The notes: generated by a model from the letters alone, not told the origin. 64,000 bases of DNA from JAFLBI01 sp964616465 (GCA_964616465.1 CAZTTO010000003.1:124001-188000); one strand, 5' to 3'. Shown: positions 51,633 through 59,858, counted from the first letter of the stretch. Translations and numbers: made by a program.

Positions 51633-53795
51633 TTATTTCACGAGCTTAAGTTCATCAATGATGTGTTTAGCACCACCTAATTTTTCAATGCACCAAAGTA
51701 CATATCGAATATCTACATTAATAGTTCTATTCAGCTCTTTATCAAATGCAAGCTTGTGACTCAAAGCTTCGTAGTTGCCATCGAAAGCCAATCCAATTAA
51801 ATTTCCTTGTGCATCTAACACTGGTGAGCCTGAGTTTCCACCAGTGATATCGTTACTTGTTATAAATCCAACAACAATATCGTTGTAACGAGCATCAGCA
51901 TATTGACCAAAATCACGTGCTTTTGCGAGTTCAATGAATTTTTTCGGCAAATCAAATTCATAATCTCCCGGCACATATTTGCTCAATACTCCGCTGAGTG
52001 TAGTTGCATAATCATACATCACACCATCTCTTGGACGATAGCTTTTTACTTGTCCATAACTCACACGCATCGTGAAGTTTGCATCGGGATACATTTTGTT
52101 AACTTGAGCAGGATTCATTTCCATGATTCCTTTCAAATACCTTCTACCCAAATCATTGTTGCGGGTTGTAAATTCTGCAAAAGCAGGTGCATACTTGCTA
52201 TTAAAATGCTTCACAAATGCGCTCACTACTTTATAAGCAGGATCTTGCATAAGTGCATCTACTGTTGGCTTTGCTTGGAAAGCCGCCCACTTTTTAGCAT
52301 CCGTCATCATAGTTTCTGCAAACACATCTGCAGCAAACTGCTTATAAGGACTAGCTTCTAAGCTGTTATACTGGCGGAACAGTTCATCATAAAATCCTTC
52401 TGGATGCTGAGTTTTATCTACATCACTATAATACATCATAATAGCAGAAGCCAGAATTTGTTGATCTGCTTTTAGGTTATAGTTGTTTAAATAATTTGTT
52501 CTGGCAGCATCAGCAGCTTTTACTGCCCGTTCTAATTCCTCTGGCTTATAGTCGCGGCGCTTTAATAAAGCTTCCAAATTTTGCCAAGCAGAAGCAGCCT
52601 GAATCAAGCGACAACCTAAAATACCTTCAATAAGGTACATTCTATGTTTTGCAAAAGGTTTCCAAGCGGCATAAGCAGCTTCATATTCTTTAAAAATTGT
52701 TTCATACTCAGCCTTTCCTTTCGCCCAATCATTAAATTGTTGTTCAGCTTGTTTCTTTTGTCCGTATATATCATACTTCAAGAGCTGCTTGCTTTCGCCG
52801 TCGTAGAACTTCCAATAGTTTGCAATGCTTGCGTATTCAGAAGCCAACTGCAATTTAACAGCTGCATCTTTCTTCATTTCTTCGAACATATACTTCAAAC
52901 GCATATCACGCAACTTCACCAAGGTTGGGTTATTGATTTCTGTGCTTAGTTGAATTCCTAAAGAAGTTTCATAACGATTGGTACTACCTGGGTAACCAAA
53001 AATCATTGCATAATCGCCATCTTTAAAGCCCTTCAAGCTTACAGGAAGAAAATGCTTAGGCTTGTAAGGAACATTATCGGCGCTATAATTTGAAGGTTGT
53101 CCATCTTTACTCATGTACACACGAAACACTGCAAAATCGCCAGTATGACGAGGCCACTCCCAGTTGTCGGTATCGCCCCCAAATTTACCAACACTTTCAG
53201 GAGGTGTTCCTACCAAGCGAACATCGCGGTATACATCATACACATACAAAAAGTATTGGTTGCCTTTGAACATGCTTGCAACAACAGCGCTTTTGAAAGT
53301 GCTTTCACCCACCACTTCTTTGGTAATGGCAGCAGAAACTTCCTGCAATTTTCTGTTACGCTCTGCACCACTGGTATTGCCCAAGGCACTCATAACGCGA
53401 TTAGTAACATCTTCAATTCTATTCAAAAAACTTACGCTTAAGTTTTTAGATGGAATTTCTTTGCTTAAGTCGCTTGCCCAGAATCCATCGCGCAGGTAAT
53501 TTGCTTCAACAGAAGAAGCAGCAGCAATTTGTCCATAGCCACAATGGTGATTGGTAAATACCAATCCTTTATCGCTTACAATTTCACCTGTACATCCACC
53601 ACCAAAAATGACAATGGCATCTTTAATTGAATTTTTGTTGGCACTGTACAATTGTTCTGGCTTTAATTTCAGTCCTTTCTTTACCATATCTTGGTACACT
53701 TGTTGTCCAAGTAACAACGGTAGCCACATGCCTTCATCGGCGTAAGTACGCAGGATGGTAATGCTACAAATAATGAGCAGTCCTATTTTTTTCAT
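51633..53795 (-). CDS. S46 family dipeptidyl-peptidase (DPP7-type)
   Basis: Periplasmic serine exopeptidase of 720 residues releasing dipeptides. From ATG 53795 it starts with a signal peptide (MKKIGLLIICSITILRTYA) and DEGMWLPLLL. The chymotrypsin-like site has HHCGYG (His83/84), an acidic residue in the NWEWPRHTGDF region and the nucleophile Ser655 in TGGNSGSPV. A helical domain is inserted in between (about 280-560). In this family the residue after the Asp in FDxN sets specificity: Gly in DPP7 and Arg in DPP11. Here it is FDGN, so DPP7-like preference for hydrophobic P1 is inferred. An in-frame ATG at 53837 would spoil the signal peptide. Confidence 0.94.
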   Translation of the reverse strand: MKKIGLLIICSITILRTYADEGMWLPLLLGQQVYQDMVKKGLKLKPEQLYSANKNSIKDAIVIFGGGCTGEIVSDKGLVFTNHHCGYGQIAAASSVEANYLRDGFWASDLSKEIPSKNLSVSFLNRIEDVTNRVMSALGNTSGAERNRKLQEVSAAITKEVVGESTFKSAVVASMFKGNQYFLYVYDVYRDVRLVGTPPESVGKFGGDTDNWEWPRHTGDFAVFRVYMSKDGQPSNYSADNVPYKPKHFLPVSLKGFKDGDYAMIFGYPGSTNRYETSLGIQLSTEINNPTLVKLRDMRLKYMFEEMKKDAAVKLQLASEYASIANYWKFYDGESKQLLKYDIYGQKKQAEQQFNDWAKGKAEYETIFKEYEAAYAAWKPFAKHRMYLIEGILGCRLIQAASAWQNLEALLKRRDYKPEELERAVKAADAARTNYLNNYNLKADQQILASAIMMYYSDVDKTQHPEGFYDELFRQYNSLEASPYKQFAADVFAETMMTDAKKWAAFQAKPTVDALMQDPAYKVVSAFVKHFNSKYAPAFAEFTTRNNDLGRRYLKGIMEMNPAQVNKMYPDANFTMRVSYGQVKSYRPRDGVMYDYATTLSGVLSKYVPGDYEFDLPKKFIELAKARDFGQYADARYNDIVVGFITSNDITGGNSGSPVLDAQGNLIGLAFDGNYEALSHKLAFDKELNRTINVDIRYVLWCIEKLGGAKHIIDELKLVK

Positions 53796-53908
53796 GACAA
53801 GAATAGTTTTGGGCAAACCTAAGAAATTCATTGGCAAGGCAAACGATTAGAAGGAACTGAAATCGTTAAAAAAATTCATTTCAATCCTGTAACTTTCCAA
53901 ATAAAACT

Positions 53909-54226
53909 ATGATTGTTACAACAACACCTACTATTGAGGGCCAACCTATTCAGCAATACCTTGGTATAGTTGCGGCTGAAGCCATTATTGGCGCAAATAT
54001 TTTCAAAGATATTTTTGCTGGCTTGCGCGATATTGTTGGTGGGCGAAGCCAAACCTATGAGCGTGTTATTGAAGAGGGCAGGGCAAATGCTTTGCAGGAA
54101 CTCACTCAGAAAGCTGCTATGATGGGAGCGAATGCAGTGGTTGCTGTTGATTTAGATTTTGAAACAGTGGGAAGTGGTGGCAGTATGCTCATGGTGGTTG
54201 CCACTGGTACGGCTGTACGTATTTAA
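53909..54226 (+). CDS. YbjQ/UPF0145 family protein
   Basis: Cytoplasmic protein of 105 residues from the YbjQ (UPF0145) family, which forms pentamers and is sometimes annotated as heavy-metal-binding. The conserved opening IVTTTPTIEGQPIQQYLGIV, the GANIFKDIFAGLRDIVGGRS block and NAVVAVDLDFETVGSGGSML are all present, and the length is normal. No signal peptide is seen. It lies 46 bases before the ECF sigma gene on the same strand and could be cotranscribed. Metal binding is an old label without strong support. Confidence 0.92.
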   Translation: MIVTTTPTIEGQPIQQYLGIVAAEAIIGANIFKDIFAGLRDIVGGRSQTYERVIEEGRANALQELTQKAAMMGANAVVAVDLDFETVGSGGSMLMVVATGTAVRI

Positions 54227-54272
54227 ACTTTTAGTTACTGTTAGAGTCCAATTATCCTAAAGCACGTTTTGC

Positions 54273-54815
54273 ATGCAAATGGAAGATGCCGAGTTGTTGA
54301 ATCTTTTCAAAGATCCGGCTAGCCGAGAGAAAGCCTTTACCGAACTGGTGAAAAAATACCAGGAGCGTTTGTATTGGCATATTCGCAGGCTGGTTGTGGT
54401 GCACGACGATGCTGATGATGTCTTGCAAAACACTTTATTAAAAGTGTGGCATGGCTTAGATCAGTTTAAAGGGCAGAGCCAATTATTTACGTGGATGTAT
54501 AGAATTGCTACCAATGAATCGCTCAGTTTCTTGGAACAAAAAAAGCGAAAATCAACAGAGGCATTGGATGATTCAGAGGAGCTATCTAATTTGGTAAGGG
54601 CGAGTGAGGGTTTTAATGCCAACAAGTTGGAGTGGAAGCTTCAGTTGGCAATTCAGCATTTACCAGAGAAGCAGCGGGTGGTCTTCAATTTGCGTTATTA
54701 CGACGAAATGCCTTACGAGGCAATGAGTCAATTGCTAGAAACCAGCGAGGGTGCTTTGAAGGCTAGCTACCACCATGCTGCGAAGAAAATTGAGGATTTT
54801 ATTTTAAATCATTAA
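54273..54815 (+). CDS. ECF RNA polymerase sigma factor
   Basis: Extracytoplasmic-function sigma-70 factor of 180 residues. Region 2 (about 20-90) shows the core-binding and -10-binding sequence DDADDVLQNTLLKVWHGLDQ and LFTWMYRIATNESL. Region 4 (about 120-175) has LPEKQRVVFNLRYYDEMPYE and a helix-turn-helix SEGALKASYHHAAKKI. It is followed 32 bases later by a one-TM protein and then a Spy-like secreted protein, an arrangement that suggests the TM protein is its anti-sigma factor. No FecR-type or zinc-finger anti-sigma motif is visible. The target promoters are unknown. Confidence 0.93.
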   Translation: MQMEDAELLNLFKDPASREKAFTELVKKYQERLYWHIRRLVVVHDDADDVLQNTLLKVWHGLDQFKGQSQLFTWMYRIATNESLSFLEQKKRKSTEALDDSEELSNLVRASEGFNANKLEWKLQLAIQHLPEKQRVVFNLRYYDEMPYEAMSQLLETSEGALKASYHHAAKKIEDFILNH

Positions 54816-54847
54816 ACGGAAAGCCATAAATACTGTCAAAAACAGGA

Positions 54848-55525
54848 ATGGAACGGGAAAAAGTACATATTGAATCTGAATTACAGGAAATTGCACCAAA
54901 ACTGGCGCATGTATCTGGGAACAGCCATTGGCAGGTTCCAGCGCATTATTTTGAGCAATTTCCAGAGCGATTGATGTGGAAGATTCAAGGGAAAAAGGCT
55001 CAGGAAGCACAAAGCGCATCTGTTCCGCAAGGTTATTTTGAAGGTTTACCGAACCGCATATTAGAGCGCATTCGTTCAGAAGCAAATAAAGATATAGCTC
55101 AAGAAGAGCTGCCGCAATGGCTTTTAGATCTTCGGACTAAGCCTACTTATCGGGTTCCTGCAGATTATTTTGGGAAAGCTCGCATGCCAATGAGGTCGCA
55201 AGCTAAAGTGGTGGCTTTGTCTGCTCGACGCGTTTGGGGCTATGTAGCCGCTGCCGTTGTAACAGGTTTATTGGTTTGGGGCGGATGGATGCAGTTGGAT
55301 ACCCCCGAGCAAATGAATATGGATATTGCAAGTGAGGTAAAACAAATTAGTGATGACGGATTAGAAGAATATTTGTGGGAACCTAACGAATATTTGGTAT
55401 CATCTAAACTGATGCTCGATGGTCCAGGTGTTTCTCAATTTGACGCATCTGTAGCATTGTTGACAGATGATGAGTTAGAATATTATTTAGACAAAGACCC
55501 TTATAACACAAGTGAAAGTTTTTAG
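54848..55525 (+). CDS. One-TM protein with three VPxxYF repeats, probable anti-sigma partner
   Basis: Protein of 225 residues with one membrane helix at about 129-149 (VWGYVAAAVVTGLLVWGGWM). The N-terminal cytoplasmic part carries three copies of a VPxxYF motif starting at residues 30, 59 and 103. The first two continue into FxxxPxR(I/L) helices (YFEQFPERLMWKI, YFEGLPNRILERI). The periplasmic C-terminus is acidic (EVKQISDDGLEEYLWEPNEY, LTDDELEYYLDKDP). No zinc-finger or FecR motif is present. It lies 32 bases after the ECF sigma gene and 4 bases before the Spy-like gene. An anti-sigma role is inference from topology and position. Confidence 0.72.
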   Translation: MEREKVHIESELQEIAPKLAHVSGNSHWQVPAHYFEQFPERLMWKIQGKKAQEAQSASVPQGYFEGLPNRILERIRSEANKDIAQEELPQWLLDLRTKPTYRVPADYFGKARMPMRSQAKVVALSARRVWGYVAAAVVTGLLVWGGWMQLDTPEQMNMDIASEVKQISDDGLEEYLWEPNEYLVSSKLMLDGPGVSQFDASVALLTDDELEYYLDKDPYNTSESF

Positions 55526-55529
55526 TAGT

Positions 55530-55964
55530 ATGAAAAGAGGATGGATGATATGGATTTGCTGGGTAGGGCTTTTGCCTGCTGCTTTTTCTCAGCCGCCAGA
55601 TAGGCCGCCGGGACGACCAGCATACAATCGTCCAGATTCAGCTATGGTGGAAGCAATAAAAATTGCATTTATTACAAAAAGGCTTCAATTAACACCAGAT
55701 GAGGCGCAGCGATTTTGGCCTACTTACAATAGGTATATAGATGAAATGCGTAAAACCAGGAGAGAGTTTAGGAAGGATGAGTTGGTATTTGAAGAGAAAG
55801 CCCTGGAAATTAGAAAACGATATAGAGAAGAATTTAGAAAAATATTGGGGGAAGAACGCGTAACACAAATTTATAATGCCGATAGAGAGTTCAGGGATAT
55901 GATTCGTAAAGAATTGCAGGAGCGACAAAGGATGCGGCAGGGTGGAAATGGACAAAAAAGATAA
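55530..55964 (+). CDS. Spy/CpxP-like periplasmic protein
   Basis: Exported protein of 144 residues. From ATG 55530 a signal peptide (MKRGWMIWICWVGLLPAAFS) is followed by a Pro/Arg-rich start (PPDRPPGRPAYNRPDS). A long helical region comes next with LQLTPDEAQRFWPTYNRYID, the LTxxQ-like pattern of Spy/CpxP/ZraP proteins, and a second element ILGEERVTQIYNADREF. Lys/Arg/Glu-rich helices fill the rest. In Gammaproteobacteria such proteins chaperone periplasmic proteins or sense metals and damp envelope-stress signalling. The gene ends the sigma module, just before a bidirectional terminator. Confidence 0.75.
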   Translation: MKRGWMIWICWVGLLPAAFSQPPDRPPGRPAYNRPDSAMVEAIKIAFITKRLQLTPDEAQRFWPTYNRYIDEMRKTRREFRKDELVFEEKALEIRKRYREEFRKILGEERVTQIYNADREFRDMIRKELQERQRMRQGGNGQKR

Positions 55965-55967
55965 ATG

Positions 55968-56002
55968 AAAAGGCTGTCTACATGAATGGACAGCCTTTTT
56001 TG
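55968..56002. terminator. Bidirectional terminator after the sigma module
   Basis: AAAAGGCTGTC (55968-55978) and GACAGCCTTTT (55989-55999) form a perfect 11-bp stem, followed by a T-run on the plus strand. It also serves the convergent lipoprotein gene. Confidence 0.85.
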
Positions 56003-56006
56003 TTTC

Positions 56007-56534
56007 TTATCTTGATTTGCCTTTACCATCAGTAGTTTCTACTCTAACCCTTCTCACCCTGCCTGTATTTTGTCCAGAAGGCATATACACCCTAACATCA
56101 CCGTCTATAAAGAAATCATCTCCGCCTTCAAGTAAAGCCTTTTCAGACACAGTAAAGCTGATGATTGCTTCACCTGCTAGAAAATTATTCCAAGTAATTT
56201 GAGCGTTGCTTACAAAGCCGACTTTATTAGTAATAACTAGTTTAGTTTCCTGCTTAAAGCCATCTTTCTCATTATAGCCAACTGTCATTTTGCTCCAAGG
56301 TCCGCTAAATTTACCTTGAACTTTGTACACCAATTGTGTGCTTTGTAACTTTTCATCCCACTCTTTTGCAATTGTGGTTGAAGCGGGTTTCCATCCAAGG
56401 TTCCAAACCTGATCTTTTTGTGCTTCAACAGCAGTTGTGGCAGCAAAATCGGCATTGTTTTCTGGTTGAGTGATTTGCTTTTCGCAAGAGCTAAGGCCAA
56501 TACCAGCCATCAAAAGAAATAATAATGTACGCAT
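56007..56534 (-). CDS. Lipoprotein of unknown function
   Basis: Protein of 175 residues starting at ATG 56534. The signal MRTLLFLLMAGIGLSSC ends in a lipobox at Cys17. The body is beta-rich: STIAKEWDEKLQSTQLVYKV, GKFSGPWSKMTVGYNEKDG, KLVITNKVGFVSNAQITWNN and FTVSEKALLEGGDDFFIDGD. I recognise no family. The C-terminus is very basic (GRVRRVRVETTDGKGKSR). The gene is convergent with the Spy-like gene, sharing its terminator, and stands alone between it and the RNase G gene. Confidence 0.65.
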   Translation of the reverse strand: MRTLLFLLMAGIGLSSCEKQITQPENNADFAATTAVEAQKDQVWNLGWKPASTTIAKEWDEKLQSTQLVYKVQGKFSGPWSKMTVGYNEKDGFKQETKLVITNKVGFVSNAQITWNNFLAGEAIISFTVSEKALLEGGDDFFIDGDVRVYMPSGQNTGRVRRVRVETTDGKGKSR

Positions 56535-56667
56535 GTTGTTTTGTTTTTGGTAGCACAAACTTCGAAAGTTTACATGCGATGCAGTTATAGGAGTTTATGA
56601 ATCTCAGATTTGATTTTGTGAATGGTTGATTTTGATTTGTGAGGTGTAATAAATGAATAGCAAACAC

Positions 56668-56696
56668 AAAAAAATCCCATCGTGATAGATGGGGTT
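56668..56696 (-). terminator. Rho-independent terminator after the RNase G gene
   Basis: On the minus strand AACCCCATC and GATGGGATT (56688-56696 and 56673-56681 on plus) form a 9-bp stem with one G-T wobble, followed by TTTTTTT. It lies about 36 bases past the stop at 56732. Confidence 0.75.
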
Positions 56697-56731
56697 GAAT
56701 CATGTTAGACATGGAAGCTGCTTTTCAACAT

Positions 56732-58285
56732 TTAGAATTTGATTTCTTCTTCATTTGCATCAAAGAAGCGGAATTCAATTAGGTGAAATTGGTTATTAGC
56801 TTCCACCTTAAGCTGACGCGTATATTTTTTCTTCCACTGATGAATGATAGAAGACCAGAGCCAACCTTTTGATAAATGTGAGAAAACAATAGGGTGTACT
56901 TCTAAGCGCAATTGCTTGTGGCCATGCGTTACCAAATATTGTAAACGCTTCTCCATTTCGTCTTCTAAAACCAAAGTAGAAGTTACTTTTCCAGTTCCAT
57001 TACAAACTGGACAAGACTCGCTGGTGTTAATAGTTACTTCGGGCCGCATACGCTGACGCGTAATTTGCATAAGCCCAAATTTTGAAATTGGAAGAACAGA
57101 ATGTTTAGCACGATCGGTGCGCATAAATTCTTCCATTGCATCTTGAAGCTTACGCTTATTATCGGGCAATTTCATGTCTATGAAATCCACCACAATAATT
57201 CCGCCTATATCACGCAAACGAAGTTGACGGGCAATTTCTTCTGCGGCTTCTAAGTTGGTTTGTAAAGCGTTTTCTTCTTGGTTATTGCTAATACTCTTAT
57301 ATCCACTGTTCACATCAATAACATGCAAAGCTTCGGTATGCTCAATAATTAAATAAGCACCACTGTTGAGGTTCACCGTTTTGCCAAAAGAAGCTTTTAC
57401 TTGTTTGGTTATGCCATAGTGATCGAAAATAGAAGCACCATTATTATACAAGCTAACGATATCTTGTTTGTCGGGTGCAATTCGTTGTAAATACGATTTG
57501 GTATCATTGTACATACCACGATCGTTCACAACAATCTTATGAAAATCGTTGCTGAGCAAATCGCGCAAGATACTTGTAGTTTTATCCTGCTCACTCATGA
57601 TTTTAGCAGGAGCTTCAGCGTTGCGTAGGTTTTCCTGAATATTCTTCCATGTTTCAGCAAGCGATAATAAATCCTGGTGCAATTCGGCCGTACTCTTTCC
57701 TTCAGCTGCAGTTCTAACAATAACACCAAAATTTTTGGGTCGAATAGATTCTACAATTTTATGTAAACGCTTGCGCTCATCAGAGGATTGTATTTTCTTT
57801 GAAACAGCAACAATTTCATTAAATGGAGTAAGTACTACAAAACGGCCTGGTAAAGAAAGTTCACAACTTAATCTTGGTCCTTTTGCTGCAATGGGCTCTT
57901 TTAAAATCTGAACAAGCACACTTGGCTTGCCATTGAGTACTTCATTGATTTTACCAGTTTTAATTATTTCGGGTTCGGTTTGAAACTTTCCGAAATCAAA
58001 TCCACCGGGCTCTTGATCATGGATAGCCATTTGAGTGAATTTGATGATTGATCTGGCATAAGGACTTAGATCTGTATAATGGAGAAATCCATCTTTATCG
58101 GCACCAACATCTACAAATGCGGCATTCATACCTGGCACCAGCTTTTTCACTTTTCCCAGATACAAATCACCTACGGTAAAACTAGCATCATGACTTTCTT
58201 GATGAAGTTCAACCAGTTTTTTATCTTCTAGCAATGCAATTTCCACACCATGTGCGGTGGCATTGATTACAATTTCTTTGTTCAC
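56732..58285 (-). CDS. Ribonuclease E/G family protein
   Basis: Endoribonuclease of 517 residues involved in RNA processing and decay, of the shorter RNase G/CafA class. It starts at a GTG (58285); no nearby ATG fits. An S1 RNA-binding domain (about 36-130, GDLYLGKVKKLVPGMNAAFV, with VGADKDGFLH) is followed by the RNase H-like and DNase I-like catalytic part. Catalytic Asp324 lies in HVIDVNSGYKS and Asp367 in IIVVDFIDM. The Zn-link CPVCNGTG lies near residue 425. The C-terminal extension of RNase E is absent. The gene sits downstream of HU, a TPR protein and the 31-residue basic microprotein. Confidence 0.95.
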   Translation of the reverse strand: MNKEIVINATAHGVEIALLEDKKLVELHQESHDASFTVGDLYLGKVKKLVPGMNAAFVDVGADKDGFLHYTDLSPYARSIIKFTQMAIHDQEPGGFDFGKFQTEPEIIKTGKINEVLNGKPSVLVQILKEPIAAKGPRLSCELSLPGRFVVLTPFNEIVAVSKKIQSSDERKRLHKIVESIRPKNFGVIVRTAAEGKSTAELHQDLLSLAETWKNIQENLRNAEAPAKIMSEQDKTTSILRDLLSNDFHKIVVNDRGMYNDTKSYLQRIAPDKQDIVSLYNNGASIFDHYGITKQVKASFGKTVNLNSGAYLIIEHTEALHVIDVNSGYKSISNNQEENALQTNLEAAEEIARQLRLRDIGGIIVVDFIDMKLPDNKRKLQDAMEEFMRTDRAKHSVLPISKFGLMQITRQRMRPEVTINTSESCPVCNGTGKVTSTLVLEDEMEKRLQYLVTHGHKQLRLEVHPIVFSHLSKGWLWSSIIHQWKKKYTRQLKVEANNQFHLIEFRFFDANEEEIKF

Positions 58286-58432
58286 GGTTTCGCAACTTTA
58301 TACTGCATCACAATAACCCCATGAGTTGAGGCTGTTTGGATTTGTTACAACGATTGCCGAAGAGAGAGGATAGGAAGGTAAAGTTGCTGAAGAGAAGGAA
58401 AATAGGCGGCAATCGGAGTAGAATACACAAGT

Positions 58433-58465
58433 GCAAAAACCACCCTAGAGAAGGATGGTTTTTGC
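58433..58465 (-). terminator. Hairpin downstream of the 31-codon basic gene
   Basis: GCAAAAACCACCC (58433-58445) and GGATGGTTTTTGC (58453-58465) pair over 13 positions with one mismatch around a 7-base loop. The poly-U part lies in the stem, so it may be an attenuator or weak terminator between the microprotein gene and the RNase G gene. Confidence 0.55.
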
Positions 58466-58477
58466 TCAAGAGAACAA

Positions 58478-58573
58478 TTATTTATTCTTTTTCTTATGAC
58501 GGTTCTTTCTCAGACGCTTCTTCCGCTTGTGCGTCGCAATTTTATGACGCTTTCTTTTTTTACCACAAGGCAT
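58478..58573 (-). CDS. 31-residue basic microprotein, AURKAIP1/COX24-domain (bS22-like) type
   Basis: Very short gene encoding 31 residues starting at ATG 58573 and ending with TAA at 58478. The product opens MPCGKKRKRHKIATHKRKKR and is almost wholly Lys, Arg and His. It matches my memory of the AURKAIP1/COX24 domain, shared by mitochondrial ribosomal protein mS38 and the actinobacterial small-subunit protein bS22. A ribosome-associated role is therefore likely but inferred. It lies 34 bases after the TPR gene on the same strand and is followed by a hairpin. Routine length cut-offs would miss it. Confidence 0.8.
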   Translation of the reverse strand: MPCGKKRKRHKIATHKRKKRLRKNRHKKKNK

Positions 58574-58607
58574 AAGACATGCTTTTTACTTTGTTATACA
58601 ATAAGGT

Positions 58608-59480
58608 TTATTTACTCAATTCTTGTATGCGTTTGTTCAATTCGTCGAGTACTTGTGGCACTTGAATTTGCTTTTTAGCAGTTTGGTACCATTTTATAGC
58701 ACTCTTTTTATCGCCCATGGCTTCGTAACATTCAGCAGCATGAAACATGGCTTCTATATTACGAGGCTCAGCTGCCAGTACTTTTTCAAACCGTTCTGCA
58801 GCTTTGTCCCATTGGCCGCTTCTCTTTCCGCCTAAACCCAACATCATGTTGGCATAAGCGTTCGATGGCTGTTTATCGGCAATTTCGCGGAGCGGTAAAA
58901 TGCCTTCCATTGGGTTGGAAGAGAGGTTGCCAAAAATGTAGCAAGCTCCCAATCCAATTTTAGCTGAATCGTTGCTCGGATTCAATACCAGGGCCTTCTC
59001 AAAAAGAACTTTCGCATGACCTGCCATCCATTCGGCTAGCAGGTGGTCTTGTTCAGGAATTAGGTTCTCCAAAAACAGACGGGCGGCAAAGGTGAGGCTT
59101 TTTTCAGAATTTTCCAACTTTGCAGCTTCTGCGAGGTAGTGGGCATAAGGTTCGAAGAGCCGGATACTGTCTCTCCAGAAGGAGGCAAGTTGCTGATAAA
59201 CTTTAATTTGTTGGGCTTTTACATCGCCACGGACAACGGCATTTTCTAATTGAAGTACACGTTCTAACTGATTGGGAGTCAATCGCTGTTTCGCTTTTGC
59301 CAATAATGAGTCGAACTCAAGCGGCGGATGATCTTCATGGTTATGACCTGCATGATCACCTCCAGCTTGCGCTGTAGGAGGAGTGGGTGGAGCTTGTGGA
59401 GGAATATTATTTCCAAAGAAATAGAGACCAAATAGTAAAAGGATACCACCAGATACCCAAAAGAGTTGCTGTTTATTCAC
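58608..59480 (-). CDS. TPR-repeat membrane-anchored protein
   Basis: Protein of 290 residues with a GTG start at 59480. One N-terminal membrane helix (QQLFWVSGGILLLFGLYFFG, about 4-23) is followed by a Pro/Gly/His-rich linker (GGDHAGHNHEDHPP). Tetratricopeptide repeats fill the rest, clearest at about 165-280: ALVLNPSNDSAKIGLGACYI, NAYANMMLGLGGKRSGQWDK, AEPRNIEAMFHAAECYEAMG. It is presumably an envelope scaffold for protein-protein contacts. The start lies 20 bases after HU on the same strand, so cotranscription with HU is likely. No enzymatic domain is visible. Confidence 0.85.
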   Translation of the reverse strand: MNKQQLFWVSGGILLLFGLYFFGNNIPPQAPPTPPTAQAGGDHAGHNHEDHPPLEFDSLLAKAKQRLTPNQLERVLQLENAVVRGDVKAQQIKVYQQLASFWRDSIRLFEPYAHYLAEAAKLENSEKSLTFAARLFLENLIPEQDHLLAEWMAGHAKVLFEKALVLNPSNDSAKIGLGACYIFGNLSSNPMEGILPLREIADKQPSNAYANMMLGLGGKRSGQWDKAAERFEKVLAAEPRNIEAMFHAAECYEAMGDKKSAIKWYQTAKKQIQVPQVLDELNKRIQELSK

Positions 59481-59500
59481 GAAATCAATTTGGCGCGAAG

Positions 59501-59791
59501 TTACTCTTCGCGGCGCTTAGATTTCACTTCATTAACAAATTCTTTAGCCGGCTTAAAAGCAGGAATAAAATGCTCAGGTATTTCTACTGAAACGTTCTTT
59601 TTGATGTTTCTACCAATTTTAGCTGCACGCTTTTTGGTAATAAAACTGCCAAAGCCGCGGATGTAGATGTTCTGGCCATTTGCGAGGCTTTGTTTAACTT
59701 CTTTGAACATTGTTTCGAGGGTCACCAGTACATCTACCTTAGGGATGCCTGTTTTTTCCGAGATTTGACTAATTAAATCAGATTTGCGCAT
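59501..59791 (-). CDS. HU/IHF-family DNA-binding protein
   Basis: Nucleoid protein of 96 residues that bends DNA as a dimer. The family signature is clear: MRKSDLISQISEKTGIPKVD, then TLETMFKEVKQSLANGQNIY, and the DNA-binding arm RGFGSFITKKRAAKIGRNIK. The intercalating Pro region is SVEIPEHFIPAFKPAKEF. The tail (SKRREE) is basic and acidic. The length is normal. It heads the minus-strand group HU-TPR-microprotein-RNase G and is divergent from mutY. A TATTTTTG element upstream is a likely -7 box. HU versus IHF cannot be separated from sequence alone. Confidence 0.95.
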   Translation of the reverse strand: MRKSDLISQISEKTGIPKVDVLVTLETMFKEVKQSLANGQNIYIRGFGSFITKKRAAKIGRNIKKNVSVEIPEHFIPAFKPAKEFVNEVKSKRREE

Positions 59792-59850
59792 GACGGAGGT
59801 TATTAAAAAGGTTGACGGAATATGTGTAATTGGGCCTCACAACAAGAACC

Positions 59851-59858
59851 CAAAAATA
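59851..59858 (-). promoter_or_regulatory. Candidate -7 element for HU
   Basis: Read on the minus strand this is TATTTTTG, an exact TAnnTTTG match, 59 bases before the HU ATG. It has no clear TTG partner at 17-23 bases. Confidence 0.38.

Noticed and set aside
58336..58575. 79-residue plus-strand basic ORF
   Set aside because: It is antisense to the 31-residue microprotein gene and its hairpin; its Lys/Arg content comes from the purine-rich strand.
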